A DNA stretch of 5,816 nt, from NCBI GenBank assembly GCA_900543715.1, contig UQSX01000130.1, forward strand, positions 1-5,816, in the 5' to 3' direction. The notes below the pieces were generated by a model. The model had not been told where the DNA came from and did no database searches. It was given only the letters and a program-made list of their open reading frames with translations. Source of the DNA: an uncultured Blautia sp. Lineage in GTDB: Bacteria; Bacillota; Clostridia; Lachnospirales; Lachnospiraceae. Below are positions 1 through 5,626 of the stretch, one piece after another; position 1 is the stretch's first letter, and every line of letters starts with the position of its first letter. Both the position numbers and the translations under genes were made by a program.

Positions 1-53
1 AGAGCACTTGACTTTTAATCAAGTTGTCCGGGGTTCGAATCCCCGATGCTTCA
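1..53 (+). tRNA. tRNA-Lys(UUU), 5' end cut off by the window
   Basis: The visible part begins in the 3' side of the D arm (AGAGC). The anticodon stem CTTGA (7-11) pairs with TCAAG (19-23) around the loop CTTTTAA, which gives anticodon TTT at 14-16 (lysine, AAA/AAG). The T arm is CGGGG-TTCGAAT-CCCCG (29-45). The 3' acceptor strand ATGCTTC (46-52) is followed by discriminator A53. About 20 nt of the 5' end lie outside the window. No CCA is encoded (CTG follows), so CCA must be added after transcription, as is common in Firmicutes. An intrinsic terminator starts a few bases downstream. Confidence 0.95.
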
Positions 54-57
54 CTGG

Positions 58-88
58 AAGCCCAAACAAATCAAGTTTGGGCTTTTTT
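58..88 (+). terminator. Rho-independent terminator after tRNA-Lys
   Basis: A perfect 10-bp stem, AAGCCCAAAC (58-67) with GTTTGGGCTT (75-84), encloses a 7-nt loop and is followed by a T run (83-88). It directly follows the tRNA-Lys 3' end. The T run is also the 5' edge of a second hairpin (84-122). Confidence 0.85.
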
Positions 89-122
89 ATTTCGCAGGAA
101 CAGCATTCCTGTGAAATAAAAA
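84..122 (+). other. 17-bp hairpin between the two tRNA genes
   Basis: Positions 84-100 pair with 106-122 over 17 bp, with one G-T wobble, around the 5-nt loop CAGCA. No T run follows, so this is not a standard terminator on the plus strand. Its 5' arm begins with the T tract of the preceding terminator, so the two structures share bases. It ends 8 nt before the tRNA-Leu 5' end. It could be an RNA processing or stability element. I see no convincing separate promoter for tRNA-Leu in this gap. Confidence 0.6.
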
Positions 123-130
123 TGTTCTGT

Positions 131-211
131 GCGGATATGGCGGAATTGGCAGACGCGCCAGATTTAGGTTCTGGTGTCTACGACGTGCAGGTTCAAGTCC
201 TGTTATCCGCA
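131..211 (+). tRNA. tRNA-Leu(UAG), complete
   Basis: This is a class II tRNA with a long variable arm. The acceptor GCGGATA (131-137) pairs with TATCCGC (204-210), with discriminator A211. The anticodon stem CCAGA (158-162) pairs with TCTGG (170-174). The loop TTTAGGT puts anticodon TAG at 165-167 (leucine, mainly CUA and related CUN codons). The T stem is 187-191/199-203 around TTCAAGT. No CCA is encoded. It lies 77 nt after the tRNA-Lys end and is followed by an intrinsic terminator. Confidence 0.97.
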
Positions 212-238
212 TTTTTCACTAGAGACAGGTGATTGCAG

Positions 239-284
239 AAAAGCTGGAATTCCTTGAAAGATTAAGGAGTTTCAGCTTTTTTAT
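239..284 (+). terminator. Rho-independent terminator after tRNA-Leu, possibly bidirectional
   Basis: The stem AGCTGGAATTCCTT (242-255) pairs with AAGGAGTTTCAGCT (264-277), including two G-T wobbles, around an 8-nt loop. A T run (277-282) follows on the plus strand. The leftward deacetylase gene stops at 281-283, inside the T run. Read on the minus strand the same hairpin is followed by only four T residues, so it may serve that gene as well, but more weakly. Confidence 0.8.
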
Positions 285-1051
285 GTGTCGTTTTCCGGTA
301 TCTGACGGCCTTCGTGATTGAGATAATAATGATCCTTATAGATCAGCTGGGAAACAGGAACAAATTCATAACCTTTGTCCTGGAGGGCAGTGAGAACTGT
401 ATCCAGGGCGTCTGTGATATACTTGGCGCCGTTATGACACAGGATAATACTTCCGTTTCCCAGCTTTTTATTTTCCGTAATCCTTTTAATGATATCCTGG
501 GCGCCATAATCTTTCCAGTCCAGAGAATCCACATCCCATTGTATAGGGTAATAGCCACATTCCTGGACGCAGGAGATCACTTCGTCATTATAGTCTCCAT
601 AGGGAGCCCGGAAAAGGAACATTTCATAACCGGTCAGTTCTTTGACTCTGTTATGAACGGCCATAAGTTCCTGGATCTGTTCTGCCTCCCCCAGCTTGCT
701 CATATAGGGATGGCTCTCGCTGTGGTTTCCCAGATCATGGCCTGCCTCATAGATTTTTACCACTTCTTCAGGAAATTTTTCTACCCATTGGCCGGTCATG
801 AAAAAAGTGGCTTTTACATTGTGAGAAGCCAGGATATCCAGGAGTGTCTGGGTATATTCATTGCCCCAGGCAGAATCAAAACTGATCGCAATCTGAGGTT
901 TATCTGTTTCCACACAGTAGATGGGCAGCTTTCGGCTGCCGGAGGTATTCGATACGGAAATCAGACGTGGAGCATAAACGGTGCCGCACAGGATTAAGAG
1001 ACTTGCCAATCCTAAGACGAGGATTGCGTTGAGGATACGTTTTGAAAGCAT
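281..1051 (-). CDS. Membrane-anchored polysaccharide deacetylase (NodB/CE4 family)
   Basis: This 256-residue protein probably removes acetyl groups from a cell-wall or surface polysaccharide outside the membrane. One hydrophobic segment (about residues 8-26) acts as signal anchor or signal peptide; V-Y-A at 25-27 would allow cleavage. The NodB domain spans about 50-236. Motif 1 is SFDSAWG (57-63), with D59 as likely catalytic base. Motif 2 is HSESH (110-114), giving metal ligands H110 and H114. Motif 3 is RAPYG (148-152), motif 4 is WDVDSLDW (172-179), and motif 5 is ILCH with H206. The usual second Asp of TFDD is Ser60, as in the group resembling Bacillus PdaB, whose length (about 254 residues) also fits. 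PdaB is a sporulation protein, but this protein keeps the HxxxH metal site and may not be its functional equivalent. The start ATG (1049-1051) has AAAGG six nt upstream. The substrate is not predictable. Confidence 0.9.
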   Translation of the reverse strand: MLSKRILNAILVLGLASLLILCGTVYAPRLISVSNTSGSRKLPIYCVETDKPQIAISFDSAWGNEYTQTLLDILASHNVKATFFMTGQWVEKFPEEVVKIYEAGHDLGNHSESHPYMSKLGEAEQIQELMAVHNRVKELTGYEMFLFRAPYGDYNDEVISCVQECGYYPIQWDVDSLDWKDYGAQDIIKRITENKKLGNGSIILCHNGAKYITDALDTVLTALQDKGYEFVPVSQLIYKDHYYLNHEGRQIPENDT

Positions 1052-1055
1052 TGTA

Positions 1056-1064
1056 TTACCTTTC
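1056..1064 (-). promoter_or_regulatory. Ribosome binding site of the deacetylase gene
   Basis: On the minus strand GAAAGGTAA lies just upstream of the ATG at 1049-1051. It supports this start and gives the full hydrophobic N-terminus. Confidence 0.7.
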
Positions 1065-1098
1065 AGGGCCTGCTTACTAGGATTTTATGCTTTACAGG

Positions 1099-1137
1099 AT
1101 AAAAAAAGAACAGAGCCGCCGGTACCTGGCGACTCTG
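1099..1137 (-). terminator. Rho-independent terminator after the DUF3783 gene
   Basis: The stem CAGAGCCGCC (1111-1120) pairs with GGCGACTCTG (1128-1137) around a 7-nt loop. Read leftward, it is 10 bp including one wobble and is followed by a T-rich run (complement of 1099-1110). It begins two bases after the DUF3783 stop codon. It separates that gene from the deacetylase gene, which therefore probably has its own promoter in 1052-1110; I could not identify that promoter with confidence. Confidence 0.88.
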
Positions 1138-1138
1138 C

Positions 1139-1546
1139 TTACTGATCCATGGACTCCTGGCTGTAGAAGTGCTGATGCTCTTCTTCCAGCTCCTGAAATA
1201 ACTGGGCAAAAGTCCAGAAACAGTTTTGGGCAGTAAGAACAGCTTTTAGCGCTACCTGGGGAATCACACCGTTTTTCATGGATTTCAGGAGCACATCCAA
1301 CTTTTCTTCAGTGAAATTACACATTACGAGAACATCCTTTGTAATTTCAGGAGTATTTTGAAAAGGCGGTATTTTTCTGGCCGGAAATCCTTTGACTTTG
1401 GCAAGATATCCCACTGTCTGAAGAAAATGTGCTCCGGTGACAGGAACGAATGTAATGCCCAGATGTTCTGCCGCTTTTTCTAAAGATTTGCTTTTTTCCG
1501 CTTGGCCGTTGTCATAGTATAAGATCATTGGTCTGCGAACGATCAT
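1139..1546 (-). CDS. DUF3783 domain protein of unknown function
   Basis: This 135-residue protein is probably cytoplasmic: there is no signal peptide or membrane segment. From memory of the family, the C-terminal half matches DUF3783, a small domain found in Clostridia. The recognisable stretches are DVLVMCNFTEEKLDVLL (about residues 71-87) and ALKAVLTAQNCFWTFAQLFQEL (about 99-120). The N-terminal part (MILYYDNG..., about 7-60) resembles nothing I can name. No catalytic motif is visible. The start at 1544-1546 is preferred over an in-frame ATG 12 codons upstream (1580-1582). It has a strong AGAGGGGG site 6 nt upstream, and the upstream ATG lies inside the -10 box of the promoter. It is transcribed divergently from the Crp-type regulator, which could control it. 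Function remains unknown. Confidence 0.82.
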   Translation of the reverse strand: MIVRRPMILYYDNGQAEKSKSLEKAAEHLGITFVPVTGAHFLQTVGYLAKVKGFPARKIPPFQNTPEITKDVLVMCNFTEEKLDVLLKSMKNGVIPQVALKAVLTAQNCFWTFAQLFQELEEEHQHFYSQESMDQ

Positions 1547-1552
1547 AAGTTT

Positions 1553-1560
1553 CCCCCTCT
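1553..1560 (-). promoter_or_regulatory. Ribosome binding site deciding the DUF3783 start
   Basis: AGAGGGGG on the minus strand lies 6 nt from the ATG at 1544-1546. No comparable site precedes the upstream in-frame ATG at 1580-1582. Confidence 0.85.
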
Positions 1561-1577
1561 GCTGTAATATTAATTTA

Positions 1578-1606
1578 ATCATATACTCAGACGTTTAAAA
1601 TTTCAA
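1578..1606 (-). promoter_or_regulatory. Sigma-A type promoter of the DUF3783 gene
   Basis: On the minus strand TTGAAA (1601-1606) and TATGAT (1578-1583) are separated by exactly 17 bp. The expected transcript start is near 1571. That leaves a leader of about 25 nt before the ATG at 1546 and excludes the ATG inside the -10 box. Confidence 0.8.
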
Positions 1607-1654
1607 CTGTTTTTAAAAGAAATCCGGATAAACTGTGGAAATATAGGGCAGAAG

Positions 1655-1663
1655 TGGTAGAAT
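1655..1663 (+). promoter_or_regulatory. Extended -10 promoter of the Crp-type regulator gene
   Basis: TGG-TAGAAT (TG at 1655-1656, hexamer 1658-1663) fits an extended -10 element. The -35 region at 17-18 bp spacing (around 1634-1640, TGTGGA) is poor, so the promoter may be weak or need help. The expected start is near 1670, giving a very short leader that carries AAAAGGA (1674-1680). Confidence 0.5.
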
Positions 1664-1687
1664 AGAAAAAAAGAAAAGGAAAAGCCT

Positions 1688-2377
1688 ATGTATCAAGAGG
1701 ATATGGAAATTGTCCGTCAAAATATATTATTTAAGGAACTTGAGAGAGAAGCTGCCGATGAGGTCTTTGGGAAGGCGGAAGGCTATGAAAAAGATTTCTC
1801 TAAAAGCCAGATACTTTTCCAGGAGGGAGATTTGGTAAAACAGATAGGAATCCTTATAAAAGGAGAGGTGAGGGTCTGCAGACTGGAGTTTGACGGAGGA
1901 GAAAAACTTATTCAAAAGCTTCGGGTTCCTTATCTGGTAGGGGCAGATGTTGTATGTACACCCAGACAGGTAAGTCCATACACTGCCTATGTAAGCGAAG
2001 AATCCAGGATCTGGTATTTCCCCTATGAAAACCTGAAAAATCCCGGGAAGCTCCCTGAGGAAGCCAGAAGGCATATGAAGGAGCGGCTCCTGGAATTTAT
2101 TGCCAATGAAAATATCAGAAAACTGTATCAGGTAGACATGCTCTCGGCAGCAGGTGCAAGAGAAAAGATTTTGAAATATTTGATGATCCAGTGTCATAAG
2201 GCAGGGAGCAGACAGATAGAGATACCTTACAATCGGGAGGAGCTTGCCAGCTTTTTGTGTATGAACCGCACTGTGCTTTCTCATACGCTGAGCAAGATGG
2301 AAAAAGAAGGAATGATAAGTTTCAAAAAAAACAGGTTTTTGGTAAAAGGATTTTTGACGGGAGACCAGGAAAATTGA
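1688..2377 (+). CDS. Crp/Fnr-family transcriptional regulator
   Basis: This is a 229-residue cytoplasmic DNA-binding protein of usual family length. The N-terminal cyclic-nucleotide-binding-like beta-barrel covers about residues 12-115 (ILFQEGD at 42-48, GILIKGEVRV at 54-63). A long dimer helix spans about 123-150. The C-terminal Crp-type winged helix covers about 153-222, with the helix-turn-helix at about 183-207 (REELASFLCMNRTVLSHTLSKMEKEG). The pocket stretch GADVVCTPRQVSPYTA (85-100) lacks the Glu and the Arg-Ser pair that hold cAMP in E. coli Crp. Only four scattered cysteines (64, 90, 169, 191) are present, without the N-terminal cluster of Fnr, so the ligand is unknown. AAAAGGA (1674-1680) precedes the ATG. 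The gene lies divergent from the DUF3783 gene and 97 bp before the SARP-like regulator. No terminator separates those two, so read-through into the latter is possible. Confidence 0.93.
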   Translation: MYQEDMEIVRQNILFKELEREAADEVFGKAEGYEKDFSKSQILFQEGDLVKQIGILIKGEVRVCRLEFDGGEKLIQKLRVPYLVGADVVCTPRQVSPYTAYVSEESRIWYFPYENLKNPGKLPEEARRHMKERLLEFIANENIRKLYQVDMLSAAGAREKILKYLMIQCHKAGSRQIEIPYNREELASFLCMNRTVLSHTLSKMEKEGMISFKKNRFLVKGFLTGDQEN

Positions 2378-2391
2378 GAAACGAAAAGGGA

Positions 2392-2425
2392 GGGGCAGGT
2401 TTGTTGACAATTTTTTTTCTGTCCC
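2392..2425. repeat. Inverted repeat flanking the -35 box, possible operator
   Basis: GGGGCAG (2392-2398) and CTGTCCC (2419-2425) form 7-bp inverted arms (one G-T if read as RNA) with 20 bp between them. The -35 box (2404-2409) lies inside. Because the T run is in the loop and none follows the hairpin, it does not look like a terminator. A dimeric repressor or activator could bind here, but this is inference from symmetry alone. Confidence 0.35.
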
Positions 2426-2432
2426 GTATACT
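2404..2432 (+). promoter_or_regulatory. Sigma-A promoter of the SARP-like regulator gene
   Basis: A perfect TTGACA (2404-2409) is followed, after exactly 17 bp, by TATACT (2427-2432). The spacer contains a run of eight T. The predicted start near 2439 gives a leader of about 36 nt to the TTG start codon. The gene can thus be transcribed independently of the Crp-type gene upstream. Confidence 0.85.
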
Positions 2433-2460
2433 GATACAATATGAATTCCTGAATCAACGG

Positions 2461-2477
2461 AAAGGGATGAAGAATTG
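2461..2477 (+). promoter_or_regulatory. Ribosome binding site and TTG start of the SARP-like gene
   Basis: AAAGGG (2461-2466) lies 8 nt before TTG (2475-2477). The ATG at 2468 is in another frame and stops after eleven codons. The next codons give DKISVHLLGRPYVEVNGK, the typical beginning of this regulator family, so TTG is the natural start. Confidence 0.75.
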
Positions 2478-5345
2478 GATAAGATTAGTGTACATCTGTT
2501 AGGAAGGCCATATGTGGAAGTAAATGGAAAACGTGTAAATTTTCCATATAAAAAAGCTGAGGGATTCTTTTACTATCTCTGTGTGAAGAAAAACGCAACA
2601 AGAGAAGAAATCATTTATGTTCTTTGGGGAGCTGACAATGAGAATGTGGGCAGAAAGAATCTCAGGGAAGCTGTTTATCAGATAAAAAAATTGCTGGGAA
2701 AAGAAATTCTGGTGACCGAGGGACATACAGGGATTTCTTTGAATCCGGAATATAACATGCAGATAGACTGGGATGATGTGGGGGAAGATTATATTCCGGA
2801 GAATGAGGAAGATGGATTTCTGGCACATTTTCATATTAAAAACTGCTATGAATTTGAAGAATGGGTATCTTCCATGCAGGAGCAGTATAACCGGTATATC
2901 ATGAAATCTGTAGAACAGAAGCTGAATGAAGCAAATGTGCAGAAGGATATCGGGCAGATCCAAAAATATGGAAACATGCTGATACGCCGGGACCCTTATA
3001 ATGAAGAGCTTTATCATGAGATTATGGAAATTTATGCTGCCTGCGGAAACTATAATATGGCGATCAAGCTCTATTATGATCTGGAAAAGATACTGTCAGA
3101 AGATCTGGGAGTGGAGCCCTCGGGGGATATCACCCAGCTGTTTCACCGGATTTTTAATGTAAAGGGAAACGTGGCTCAGACAGGAGAAAGCTGGAATGTG
3201 TCATTTGTAGGCAGAACAGAGGAAATATACCTCATCAGCCAGTATGTCAATGGGTTTGGACAGTCCGGAAGACCTCAGTGTGTGGCAATTGCAGGAGAAG
3301 AAGGCGTTGGAAAGACGGCTCTGCTGCATAAAGCAGCACAGATGGTAAAAGGGTATCAGAGAGTGACTCTCCAGGCGAACTGCTATTCAGAGGAAAAGGA
3401 ATTTTATCTCAGACCCTGGAATGATATTTTCTGGGAGCTTGAACAGTGTGCGGAAAACGGGGGGTTTGAGGCTGCGCTTATCCAGGAGGCAAAGCAGCAG
3501 CTCCATCAGCTTCTTGGAGGGACAGCAGAGGAAGGAAACCAAAAAGATCTGCTGCGGCCGTCCTTTCAAAGCATTGAACGTATTACCATAGAAATGTGCA
3601 GAAAGATCACTCAGAGTCACAGATTGGTGCTTTTCTTTGACGATATCCAGTGGATGGATGACCTGAGCTTTCAGCTTCTTAACCGGCTGCTGCTCACAGT
3701 TGGGACAGAAAAGATACTGGTTATTTGTACCTATAATCAAAACAGTGACCAGGAAGTGATGGAGGCCCTGGAAAAGCTGATACGCCAGGACCTTCTTAAA
3801 ATCATTACCATAGAGCCTTTCACAAAGCAGGAGACGGATGAACTTCTTCACAGGCATCTTCCTCAGCTGGATCAGGAAAAGGAGAAACGGGAGCAGATTT
3901 ATGAGATGACAGAGGGAAATGCTTTCTTTTTAATAGAAATGATCAATTACATCAAAGAGAAGGGATTTACTCTGGAGATTTCTCCAAAGGCTCATAATGT
4001 GATAAAAGCCAGGCTGGCTGGACTTCCGGAGATTGAAAATCAGGTGCTTGACTGTATGTCAGTATTTCCGGAAAAAGTTACGATTGAAGAACTGGAGCTT
4101 CTTCTGCCGATGCTGGACAGGCTGACCCTTATCCGGGTTCTGGAAAAGCTTCAGGAGAGACACCTGATAAAGGAAAGCCTTATCGGGTGGAATATTTATT
4201 ACGAATTTGTTCACAGAGTTTTCAGAGAATATGCCTATGATCGACAGAGTCTTGGACAGAGACGTGTGTATCACCACATGCTGGCAGAGTATTATGAAAA
4301 ACAGGGGAAAATAAAATCAAATCTGCCCAGCCTTCCCATGATCATTTACCATTACGAAAGATGTCATGACCAGGCAAAGACTTATGAGTATAAGATCGCT
4401 TATCTCAACGAATATTATACACTGCTCAACGAAAACTTCCCCATTCTGCACTGGGATATTGAGAATGGAGAAGAGGATCTGGTACTAACGGAAGGAACTG
4501 CACAGATGATGGAACTGGCAGAGGAAGTGATCCGCCTTTCTGATAACTCTCCTAAAGTCCAGGAAATGAAAATGAAAATGTTTTATGTGAAGGGAAGGTA
4601 CAATATCTCCCAGGGTGAGTATGAGGCAGGACTGTCCGGAATCCACCAGAGCATTTCCCTGGCAGAAAAACTGGGAGATGAGAAAACCCTGCTCAACTGT
4701 TATAAACAGATGAGTTTTTATGGAATCCAGGTGGAAGAGCCGGACCTGGTGAAGAAATATCTGGACAAAGGCTTTGAGCTGGTAAAGGAAGGAGAAACGG
4801 AGGACCAGGGGGTCTTTACAAGGCTTCTGGGCTGGTATTACTTATATAGGAAAGAATATGAAAAGGCGGAAGAAAAATTCCGGCAGGCCATTGAAATCTT
4901 CCAGGTGCCGGAAGCAGAAGATGGACGCTTTCGCATAAGTATTGCAGCCTGCTATGGATATCTGGGAGACCTGTACCGGGAACAGGGAAAGCTGGATGAG
5001 GCTGTGCAGTATTATGAAAAGGCCGTTCAGACAGGGAATGATAAGGTAAAGGCCAACGGCCTGGGACAATTCTATTCAGGCCTGGGACAGGTCCGTATGC
5101 TCCAGGGCAGATACGAAGAGGGAGAAAAATATCTTCAGGAAGCGATCGGATGTCTGGAACGTCACGGATACTACTGGGGAAGGGAAAAGGCGGAGGCCTG
5201 CCTGGCTCAGCTTTTGCTGAAAACAGGAAGGAAGAAAGAGGCGAAAAAATACTTTGCAGAGAGCAGAAAAATTTCCCGGAAGATAAAAAATCCCTCTACA
5301 GAACAGCTTTTACAGGAATTAGAAAAAGAGTTTAAAACGAAATAA
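2475..5345 (+). CDS. SARP-like regulator: winged helix, BTAD, STAND-type ATPase, TPR repeats
   Basis: This 956-residue cytoplasmic protein is probably a large ATP-dependent transcription activator of the AfsR type. Residues 1-92 form an OmpR-like winged helix (ISVHLLGRPYVEVNGK, then REEIIYVLWGADNENVGRKN and LREAVYQIKKLLG). Residues about 97-230 form the BTAD helices, ending in LSEDLGVEPSGDITQLFHRI (208-227). The ATPase begins with FVGRTEE (244-250). Walker A is GEEGVGKT (274-281) and Walker B is LVLFFDD (384-390) followed by IQWMDD. The TEGNAFFL motif (479-486) is typical of MalT/AfsR-type STAND NTPases, where GNP is usual and GNA is seen here. From about 595 the protein is helical, with at least five TPR-like repeats, clearest at about 779-809, 817-852, 862-892 and 903-933. 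There is no C-terminal LuxR HTH, so DNA binding must come from the N-terminus. It has its own promoter and terminator. The nearest downstream gene is hutH, whose promoter carries SARP-type direct repeats. The inducing signal is unknown. Confidence 0.92.
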   Translation: MDKISVHLLGRPYVEVNGKRVNFPYKKAEGFFYYLCVKKNATREEIIYVLWGADNENVGRKNLREAVYQIKKLLGKEILVTEGHTGISLNPEYNMQIDWDDVGEDYIPENEEDGFLAHFHIKNCYEFEEWVSSMQEQYNRYIMKSVEQKLNEANVQKDIGQIQKYGNMLIRRDPYNEELYHEIMEIYAACGNYNMAIKLYYDLEKILSEDLGVEPSGDITQLFHRIFNVKGNVAQTGESWNVSFVGRTEEIYLISQYVNGFGQSGRPQCVAIAGEEGVGKTALLHKAAQMVKGYQRVTLQANCYSEEKEFYLRPWNDIFWELEQCAENGGFEAALIQEAKQQLHQLLGGTAEEGNQKDLLRPSFQSIERITIEMCRKITQSHRLVLFFDDIQWMDDLSFQLLNRLLLTVGTEKILVICTYNQNSDQEVMEALEKLIRQDLLKIITIEPFTKQETDELLHRHLPQLDQEKEKREQIYEMTEGNAFFLIEMINYIKEKGFTLEISPKAHNVIKARLAGLPEIENQVLDCMSVFPEKVTIEELELLLPMLDRLTLIRVLEKLQERHLIKESLIGWNIYYEFVHRVFREYAYDRQSLGQRRVYHHMLAEYYEKQGKIKSNLPSLPMIIYHYERCHDQAKTYEYKIAYLNEYYTLLNENFPILHWDIENGEEDLVLTEGTAQMMELAEEVIRLSDNSPKVQEMKMKMFYVKGRYNISQGEYEAGLSGIHQSISLAEKLGDEKTLLNCYKQMSFYGIQVEEPDLVKKYLDKGFELVKEGETEDQGVFTRLLGWYYLYRKEYEKAEEKFRQAIEIFQVPEAEDGRFRISIAACYGYLGDLYREQGKLDEAVQYYEKAVQTGNDKVKANGLGQFYSGLGQVRMLQGRYEEGEKYLQEAIGCLERHGYYWGREKAEACLAQLLLKTGRKKEAKKYFAESRKISRKIKNPSTEQLLQELEKEFKTK

Positions 5346-5366
5346 GAGATTCCATCAGGATAAATA

Positions 5367-5411
5367 AAGAAGGTCTTTATGCAGAAGTTTTCCTGCTTAA
5401 AGATCTTTTTT
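5367..5411 (+). terminator. Rho-independent terminator after the SARP-like gene
   Basis: The arm at 5368-5384 pairs with 5393-5409 (one T-T mismatch and two G-T wobbles) around an 8-nt loop, and six T residues follow (5406-5411). It lies about 22 nt after the stop codon. It separates the regulator transcript from hutH. Confidence 0.85.
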
Positions 5412-5415
5412 ATTC

Positions 5416-5452
5416 GTGACAATAGCAGTCCGTAGAGGACGCTGTCTATCAC
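5416..5452 (+). other. Imperfect hairpin in the non-coding region before hutH
   Basis: AGC-A-GTCC (5424-5431, one bulged A) pairs with GGACGCT (5437-5443) around GTAGA. The outer bases GTGA (5416-5419) pair with TCAC (5449-5452) across a small internal loop. No T run follows. The last six bases TATCAC (5447-5452) could pair instead with GTGATA (5466-5471). It lies after the terminator and upstream of the predicted hutH transcript start, so it may not be transcribed at all. Role unknown. The rest of 5453-5580 is AT-rich and shows no gene. Confidence 0.35.
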
Positions 5453-5582
5453 TGTACGCTTTAATGTGATAAAAAATTAAAATGATAATTTGTTAAAAAT
5501 GCGAATAAATAGTGAGATAGCGAAGTGGATACGTGTAAAAAATGTAAAATCAAACAGAATAAAAAGATAAAAAGTTATGCAA

Positions 5583-5622
5583 TTTGACATTTATTGACGC
5601 TTTTTAGACACTTCTGACTGTA
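5583..5622 (+). repeat. Phased direct repeats, candidate SARP-type activator site of hutH
   Basis: There are three close copies: TTTGACATTT (5583-5592), ATTGACGCTT (5593-5602) and TTAGACACTT (5604-5613). Their shared consensus is WTWGACRYTT, with start spacings of 10 and 11 bp. A weaker fourth copy, TCTGACTGTA (5613-5622), runs into the -10 box. The block occupies the place of the missing -35 element. Characterised Streptomyces SARPs bind direct repeats spaced at about one helical turn just upstream of the -10. The link to the adjacent regulator is inference. Confidence 0.55.
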
Positions 5623-5626
5623 TAAT
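5621..5626 (+). promoter_or_regulatory. -10 element of the hutH promoter
   Basis: This is a perfect TATAAT. TTGACG (5594-5599) is 21 bp away and TTGACA (5584-5589) is 31 bp away, both too far for a normal -35. At 17 bp the sequence is CGCTTT. The promoter therefore looks activator-dependent. The predicted start near 5633 gives a leader of about 31 nt. The palindrome GTATA-N6-TATAC (5620-5635) overlaps it. Confidence 0.6.

Noticed and set aside
8..232. Reading frame running across both tRNA genes
   Set aside because: It covers two tRNAs and two hairpins. It is chance translation of RNA genes.
314..997. Long plus-strand reading frame (227 codons) opposite the deacetylase gene
   Set aside because: It is antisense to a gene with clear NodB motifs, has no recognisable domain, and no convincing ribosome site.
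1060..1095. Possible sporulation sigma-E -10 (CATAAAAT on the minus strand) before the deacetylase gene
   Set aside because: Only the -10 is close to consensus; no fitting -35 is present, so a promoter call is not supported.
1727..2410. Long minus-strand reading frame opposite the Crp-type gene
   Set aside because: It mirrors the regulator gene; the Phe/Leu/Ser-rich translation shows no domain. The sense strand has a clear HTH and ribosome site.
2257..2502. Plus-strand frame overlapping the end of the Crp-type gene and the promoter of the SARP-like gene
   Set aside because: Out of frame with both real genes, runs through a strong promoter, and shows no family resemblance.
5416..5471. Crp-type palindrome before hutH
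   Set aside because: TGTGA and TCAC elements occur but not in the TGTGA-N6-TCACA arrangement, so no Crp site is claimed.
5499..5570. Short ATG frame of 23 codons in the AT-rich spacer
   Set aside because: No ribosome binding site and a low-complexity Lys/Arg/Asn composition.
5525..5587. Short GTG frame of 20 codons with two Cys (CKKC)
   Set aside because: No good ribosome site, low complexity, and it runs into the promoter repeats.
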